Shown piece by piece: positions 56,759 to 64,000 of a stretch of DNA of 64,000 bases. The stretch's first letter is position 1. Each line of letters opens with the position of its first letter. The position numbers were made by a program, and so were the translations under genes. This DNA is from Aquilaria yunnanensis. Taxonomy: Eukaryota; Streptophyta; Magnoliopsida; Malvales; Thymelaeaceae. The notes under the pieces are model-generated. The model did no database searches. It saw nothing but the letters and a program-made list of their open reading frames with translations, and was not told the origin of the DNA. Location of the stretch: contig CM077597.1 in the NCBI GenBank assembly GCA_039654915.1, positions 23,782,001-23,846,000 of the forward strand, written 5' to 3'.

Positions 56759-57949
56759 AGCACAGTTGACCTACGTTTGACCCACTTGACTCAGGTTTGA
56801 CCAAGAAAAATTACCAAAATACCCTCATTAAAAGTCTTAAAGTTGTTCAATTTAACTCCAAACTTCACAAAATTTCACCAAATGGTTTCAAACATCATTT
56901 TTCACTTCCTTAAACCCATTTTGACCATGTTTTACCTATAAATTACCATTTTACTGTTCCTTGCTTCCTTAGCAGAAAAAAAAAGGCCAATCTTTGGTCA
57001 AATTAAGTTTACATTTCATTGAGGTGCTCATTTCACTTTTAAAAGCTCAATTTTATCTCTCTTGGTCACATTTTAACCTTTGACTTGCTAAATTATGACT
57101 TTTCCCCTAGTTGCGCTTATGGTCAATTTACTTTAGATTTTTAATCTTACAAACTTCAAGAACTATTTAACTCATTAAATTGAATTAAACCTAGCTTGCA
57201 AGTATAATCTAATCAAGGATCATGCAAATAAAATAAATTAATTACCTGATAAAATGAGGGTTAAAGGCTGTTGCAAGAAGAAAATTTGAGTAGAAAGAAT
57301 GGCTCTCATTAGGGTAGAACTGACAGGAACAAACCCGAGGCACGGAGCATTGAATGCAAATTGGGAAGGACCATATTTAAGAAGAAGGTCAAAAATGGAG
57401 TTTATGAGTAAGTCGACACTGGAGGTAGGATGATGCCTAGAACCTATTATTCTAATGACCTATGACCTTATTCTGTATAAGTGACATCAATTAAATGAAT
57501 GTTTTATACATTTCCCTTATCTATGATTAATGCTTATGAATTTGTGCCATAATCAATGAATTGACAAATATGAGGTCCTTAGTAAGAAACGAGGCCCTAA
57601 GGCAAGGTTAATGTAAGGGATCAAAAGAAGCCTTAGATGAAATGAATGAAGTCCAATAATGGCAACTAGGGTGACGACCTCGTGAATGAGGCTAACTAGA
57701 GGCCAAAAAGGTCATAAGGGCCATAACCCCAAGAAGTATCTGATGTTAAGCTAAAATGAAGGCCAAAATGGCCACATAAGTAAAGAACTAAAACAATGTT
57801 CAACCTACCCAAGTCTTCCAAACACTACGAAATTGAAAAGAAACCAACCATATCGAGCCTAGTGGCAAAAGTTAAACAATGGGCACAAAGAGATAATGAA
57901 GAAATTCATTAAAGACTATTAAATTTACGATAGAATCTTTACAAATTCC
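56759..57949. other. No gene recognised
   Basis: AT-rich intergenic DNA. I see no ORF, repeat or element that can be supported. Confidence 0.4.
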
Positions 57950-60890
57950 TCTTTATGACTACCTTCAAAATAACAAAAAAGAGCCATGAAATGGATTTTG
58001 GTGGGAAGGGCGATTTAGATGCTAGTGCCAAATTGAAGAAGGAACCCAAGGTAGATACGAGCGGGGAAACACAAATCATACGATGATTATGAGGGCTAGG
58101 GACCACTATTTTTGAGCTTATGGAAGTAGCGCATACTAACCCTAGTCGGGATGACACTTGTTAAAGTACCTTGCTTGATCTTCCCAAAGAACCGAAAATA
58201 ATATTTGTTTAAGAGAATTCAGTGGTGCTGATACTTAAAATTCATCTTTGAATGGCGCTTCCTCAATATTTGTGGCAATTAAACCACCATCAAATGGTGT
58301 CACCCCTACCTTGTCCTTATTCAGCTACATGTCAATGGCCAGACCCAACTCCACATAACTAGATAAGAATGATAAATGAAGGTTCATATGCTTCTGCTCG
58401 ACTTGAAGGTGACAGGAAAGAAAAGCCTTATAGAATTCCTCAAAGGCTTCTTTGCCAAGCCCTCTTTCCATCACTCTGGTGGCCAACCAAAGCTTGTTTA
58501 AGTGAGCGTTGGCCTTTTGGTGTGCCTCTTACAACTCCTGGATGGCTTTATCCACCATAATGGCCCTATGGAAAAAAGAGGGGCGCATCGTTCAACTTGA
58601 GTTGGCCTCGCCATAAGTAGCCATCGAAATCAAATTAAGGCTTTTCTCGAGGTCTAAAAGTTTTTTTATCACTAACCCCTATCCGGGCCAGTTAATGATT
58701 GGATCTCATCCTAATCCAACTTCTCCTTCTTCGTCGCCTTCTCAACGATTTCAGATACCTTATGGAGCTTCTGGCTCTACTCATTAATGAGCTTCTGCTG
58801 TTTCTTAAGTTCAACTTGGAAGTTTTTTACCTCCTTAGATGAGCCCTCCCGCCTAGACTTTTGCTCACCTAGCTCCTTGTTCATGGCAATGTTTGAGGAC
58901 TTTAGGTTGTCTGGCTAGGTATAAAGGGCCTTTATCTTCGCTTCATGAGTGGAGATCCTCTCACCGATGCCACAAGTAATGATGGCCTTTTGCAAATGAA
59001 AAGGATGACCGTAAGCTTGTGTAAGAATAAATGCATTAGCTAGAATAGAAGGTATATGTCAAGAAGTCCATTCCTGACATTCATTAGGTGGCCATCGTCC
59101 CTCTATAAAAATGGTCAAGGTGTTGTCGATCCCTAGCGGTCCTCAACACCTGCATGATACAATGGGTGATGTCAGTCTTGTCTTCTATGATTGACTCACT
59201 AATACCCACCACCCACTATGGGTCGAATACTTGGTCAAGCATTATCCCCTTACCTACCAACCATGCTTATACTTTTGACCCTTCCTTGGGAATATATTCT
59301 TCAATGTAAAGTGAAGGCCCAGCTCGCCAAGTGTAATAGGCCTTTTGCAAGTAAGCCTTTGTGCCTACCCCTTTGAGAGAGAGCCCACTAGCTAGGCCCT
59401 TCTATGGGATGGCCCCTCAACAGAAACAATGACAGGGGGAGGAGGAAGAGAAAGAAGGACTGTCGATACTTGAGATGAGATCACTACTGATAGAGGTTCA
59501 TTTTTCTTTGACTATTTTATGGGAGGAACTAGATGAATAGATCTGCAACCTTCACAAAATAATGTTAGATCGATGCCATTGAGAAATGAAAAATTGTCAA
59601 GGGAAAACGACACACCATTACTCTCGCCTTTAGGAGCTTTAGCTCCCTTGGTAGAAATTAAAGGGTGAGCCATTTTTCTAACCAATTGAGGGTCCTTTTC
59701 TAGAGAAGACTCATCCAGGTACACCACTATGGGCACTGCCTTTGAAGTGGGGGTCATAGAGATGCCCTTGATGGCTCCCGAGGCATGTATGGCCTCCACT
59801 GAGAGGAGTTGAAGCTTTCGGGCATTAGTGAGCTTATCAGCAATACTCATGCACCTTTGCATATACACCCAAGCACGGCCACCCATGTCTATATGACAGG
59901 AAAAAAGGTTAGAATCATATCAAGAAAAGAAATAGGCAATAAAAATGAGCATGAAACAAGCATAACCCCTAGAATCCCATGGACCTTATTGGGCCTTGGA
60001 GGCCACCTTAAAGGACTCTACTAACAAATCCTTTTTGCTAGGATACCATTCACAGGGGCTCTTTACATTAGTGCCCAACTGATCCTTGCCCATCGGAGGG
60101 TGGTCTTTGAAATATCTGTGTAGGGGATCGGGAATAATCCTGCATAGTTTTTGTTTTAAACCATGTAATACAACATATAAGAAGACCACGATAAGAGCTG
60201 TGCCTCTCAGAAGCTTCAAACAACGAGGGCCGCTTAACGAGGACTTGCTGTAGGGCCTCAATGAATGCACATAAAAAACTCCATTCCAGCTCTCTTAGAG
60301 TAAAGAAAAATTGATCCTTCTAATTCGTCAATGAACTTTCACCAAAAAAAAAAGAGGAATCACTTGTTACTTTCTCAGTTGATAAGGGCGATGGAGAACA
60401 GACATGAACCTTTCTTTATCTCTAGCATATAAAATTAGAGGAAAACCTCCAAGAGAGGTTCCACCATCTCTGCCTTGTAGGAGATGCTGAAGGCATTAAT
60501 GTGAGAAAAGGAATTAGGGGCAGCTGCGAAAGTGACACTTAGTAATATTCACAAAATCGCTCCATCAGAGGATGTGAGTGGAACTGAAGCTCAGCCTAGA
60601 GTTGCCCCACAAAGACCTTGAGAATGTTGATCTTAATGTCAGCCTTAGGATGGCCCTTATCCTTTATTGCTTTGTATTTCTTTAACATAGCCACAACCCC
60701 GTTGGGCCAGAAAAAACTCTTCAAATTTATGGCAAGAGTACCAGCAGTTAGGGATGTCGTTGCCTTCCTTATTATCGATAGATTGTGTGCAAAGGGCTTC
60801 TTAGAGAACCCCACCTCTATAATAGCTCTTTTGGCTAACTGGGGAATGTAACTAGTGGTAGCTTTTCTTGACGGTGACTTATGAGAGACA
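57950..60890 (-). pseudogene. Decayed retrotransposon ORF (putative gypsy-type domain, coiled coil)
   Basis: Several minus-strand pieces read as one decayed protein. Near 60890-60596 is SYIPQLAKRAIIEVGFSKKP. After a stop near 60590-60430 comes ELQFHSHPLMERFCEYY, a stop, and VSLSQL, the pattern of the plant 'putative gypsy type' transposon domain (Transposase_28-like). Then 60270-59986, 59886-59512, and a charged coiled coil near 58890-58740 (MNKELGEQKSRREGSSKEVK, KNFQVELKKQQKLINE). Stops and shifts throughout show it is dead. I did not find its LTRs. Confidence 0.5.
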
Positions 60891-62922
60891 ATCTAGAAAA
60901 ACCAGAGTAGATGAGGTAGGGCAGGACAAGCGAGCAACGGAAGGGAAACAAAAAATAGGTAGAAAAAGTATAACCCAGTCCACAATTGGAAGAACCAGTA
61001 AAAGAACCACCAAAGACAAACAATCAAAACCAAGAACATTAAAAAAAAAAGAGAGAAACCCATTACTTGATTGAAAAATTGTTGGATTATGAAACAAGTA
61101 TAGGAAATAAAGATCTTTGGAGAAAACACTATAAATGGACAACAGAAAAGCTTTCCACAGAAACAAGATTACCCAAAACTTGGCAAAAGCTTCGAACACA
61201 AGTGCTAAGAACTTGAAGGGGGCAAAGAAGAATAACAGTATCACACGGTAAAAGAAAAAGGTTAAAAACCCTAGCCTATTTATAAATGAAACAAATGTGA
61301 ATTACCTCCTTATAAACCGTTGTAATTATGGTCGAATATTTAAGCCAATGAAGGTTGGACATGTGGCATTACACATGTATTTGAAGACTCACACATGGTC
61401 ACTTCTCAGGAATGACATTAAATAGGTGTCGCTTCGATTCTTAAACAACCATTGTGCCCACCACATGTTACAAAGACATACAACTATCAACAACTTAGGG
61501 CAATATGATGACATGCTAGAAGGCATCTAGCGAAAGACATATAAAGTGGCGCTGTTTCAACTAAAGGAATCCCTTCGGGGCATCATGTCAAAGGGCAAGC
61601 ATAAAAAACCACCCATACGGTAACGCGTCAAAAGTAACAGACACTTAATGCAAATGACACCATACACCAATGCTTCCTGAAAAATGTAGGGTCCAAAACA
61701 ACATTTTTTAAAAGGGAGTTATTGATGCCATATAATCCTAAAATAGGTTACTAGTAAGAAGGCCCAAGGAACAAATAGAGAAGCTTGTGCCTAAAAATCC
61801 AAAAGGCCTAACATGAGATGAGATAAAGAGGAAACCCGATGAAGATGGTAATAGAATTCCCTTATTACGAGATTATTTCTACCTAAGAACAGCCTCGATG
61901 ATCTCTTTAACCATAACATAAAGGGACACTGGTCACAAATCTTGAGGTATGAAAGAACTTTTCACATTCTGCAGCTATTATCCTTTGCCAGAAACTGACT
62001 TGATAGTCGGAAGCTCTGATGTTGTCTTTAAATGCAAGGCCTCCAGTTCATCACCTTCAAAGCTCTAAAGCCAGTACACCTAGTCAAATTAATACTACTT
62101 TTGCTATCATTTTCCATTTTAAATTTTTTCTTGGGATATTGTATAGTATCAAAAGGTAAGATCTTAAAAATACATAAAAGTAATTATTAATTTTATTTAA
62201 AAAAATAGTTTTAATTGATAAAAAATTAATTGAAAGAAATTTATAAAAGCTACTTTCAAAAATGAAATACATTGCAAGTTCCTATTACTTTTTTTATAAT
62301 ATTTTGTTTGAATAATATAAATTAATTGTAAAGAAAACTTACCTAACGTTTTACTATAGGTTTAGGGATTTAGTTAATATTTATTGAACTTTTTACGTTA
62401 ATATTGGTTAAGGGTTGATAGAATAATGCATGAGCTACATTCAGGGCATAAATGCAAACATTGTTAGAGCAAAGCTGATGCAAAATAAAAGCACATGCAA
62501 TGATATAAAAAATTTTCCCACTATCAAATAGTAAATATTAACATTAGCAAGTTCTTTGCTCTTGACTTTTTCCAAAATTCTCTCCATCAGGACGGAACTC
62601 TCCCCATTATCTGGGGGCCATAGGCAAGAGGGAATAACATCTTCTTCTCGGCAAGTAACTTCAATGTCGTGGTAAGAGGGACTTCTCCGTCGGAGTCTTT
62701 GTTAAGTGAACATATTAATCTTTTCTTGTCCAATAAAGAGATGTAATGTGTGCATTCCACCACATTTTACCAAAAATGCCATTTTACGTCTATCTCATAC
62801 TCTTTGCCATTACGCCATTCATTTCACCACTATTAGATTAATAAGATTACCCTATTAGGTAATTAAGGTTTATAACTACACTTGTTGGGGAAAAAACTCC
62901 AGAAAAATTAGTCACCCACATT
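60891..62922. other. No gene; possible minus-strand promoter near 61280
   Basis: catttataaatagg on the minus strand at about 61275-61288 could be the TATA box of the decayed retrotransposon ORF to its left. Beyond it, to 62922, I recognise nothing. Confidence 0.3.
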
Positions 62923-64000
62923 TAGGGACGGCAAAATCTGACCCCACCTGATGACTTGGCCTAACTCACCCAAACCTAAGCCCGATCTGACCCAATTTGA
63001 AAAAAAAAAAGTCAACAACCTGAACCCAACTGTACCCAACCTGACCTAAACCCAAACTTGATTAAAAGCAAAACCCAAGAAAACCCCAACCCGAGATAAG
63101 CCGAGACTGAATTGACCCGAATCCAAAATGACCTAAACTCAAGATTGACCTAACCTGAACTTGAGATGACCTGATGACTAAACCTGACAAGACCCAATTT
63201 TAACATTCACCCTAAACTTTAACTTTCCTATTTCATTATCTTCCATATTTAGTAAGTCCTAAATATGGAGGTTTCCATATTTAGTAACTTTCATTTTTTT
63301 AGACTTTCATATTCAGTATGTCCCATGTTTAGGAATGGTAACTTCCGTAATTAGTAACTTCCATTTTTTCATACTTCTATATTCAATAAGTCTCATATTT
63401 GAAGAAAGGCTTCCATATTTCGTAGTTTCATTTTTTTAGACGTTTATGTTTGGTAATTCTCATATTTTGAGGGGATATTTTCTTACTTAGTAACTTCCAT
63501 TTTTTTGAGAACTTCTATATATTGCAAGTATCATATTAAGGGTAGAAACTTTTATATTTAGTAAGTCTTATATTTGCATTTTTCCAAAATAAGTAATTTT
63601 TATATTTAGTAATTTTAATTATCTTAATAGGAAATTGTTAAAGTTACAAAATTCATCCTTAAACTTTTAAGTATAGTGTAATATGGTACCTAAAATTTAA
63701 AAAATTTCATTTTAGTCACCACTAATAATTACAATATGAGTCCTTGAACTTTTGAAATATTTGCACTTTCACCTAATTTTTTTCAAATTTTATAGTTTAG
63801 TCTCTAATAGTGAACTTGATTTGCATTTCATTGAAATTTTAAAGAAAATTCATCAAAACATAAGCATAGTAAAATTATCATAGTATATGTCTGGGTGATA
63901 GCTGGATAAGGATCTGAATGACCTGTACAGTAATAGTTGAAGGATATGAGTTTAGAAAAATAATCAAGTATTACTAACAATGTTAAATTACCTAAATATG
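62923..64000. mobile_element. Second copy of the 1.5-kb hAT family (runs off window)
   Basis: It starts tagggacggcaaaatctgac and follows 44118-45210 throughout: gacctgaacccaa repeats, the catatttagtaagt middle part and the final ttaaattacctaaatatg. It diverges considerably and is cut by the window end. Confidence 0.8.

Overview
The window is nuclear DNA of a plant, most likely a eudicot. It is AT-rich, dominated by nested LTR retrotransposons and DNA transposons, and carries plant-specific families (a NAC factor, a CBP60 fragment, a LOG-type enzyme) with GT-AG introns. The species cannot be told from the sequence.

Layout. 1-1356: 5' end of a decayed Ty1/copia element (LTR, Met-tRNA primer site, broken gag). 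2118-26676: a complete Ty3/gypsy element of the Tat/Ogre type, 24.6 kb, with 4.3-kb LTRs, a CTTTC target duplication, a PBS, an extra ORF1 before gag, gag-pro in one frame, a 184-bp intron that fuses pro to pol, an RT/RNaseH/second RNaseH/integrase ORF, a long 3' accessory region, tandem repeats and a PPT. 26677-33920: host-like DNA with one NAC gene on the minus strand (two exons, about 463 aa). 34060-40740: remnant of an older Ogre-like element, split by a 4.8-kb hAT transposon. 40746-46207: diverged, rearranged copy of the DNA flanking the Ogre and around the NAC gene, still holding the pre-insertion Ogre site, a NAC scrap and a 1.5-kb non-autonomous hAT. 46277-49560: CACTA-like sequence with a 1178-bp tandem duplication. 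49972-52758: broken CBP60 calmodulin-binding gene. 55339-56753: solo LTR. 57950-60890: decayed minus-strand retrotransposon ORF. 62923-64000: second copy of the non-autonomous hAT family.

The most interesting part is the Ogre accessory region (about 16.2-20.65 kb), between integrase and the 3' tandem repeats. It holds three tandem copies of an ORF whose core (glycine/serine lead-in, Tyr-Ala, Arg/Lys run, four-cysteine finger) resembles the small cysteine-rich nucleic-acid-binding proteins of carlaviruses. One copy is open and two carry stops. After them comes an intact, intronless LOG-family gene (cytokinin riboside 5'-monophosphate phosphoribohydrolase). Copies 2 and 3 and the LOG each follow a similar TATA-box cassette. 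Ahead of the LOG, a short segment that occurs once between the other units has been amplified into an 87-bp array whose units carry TGACG/ACGT cores. My inference is that this retrotransposon carries independently transcribed cargo genes, one for nucleic-acid binding or silencing interference and one for cytokinin activation. That combination is the best candidate here for an undescribed system.

All assignments come from reading motifs by eye. No database search, alignment program or expression data was used.
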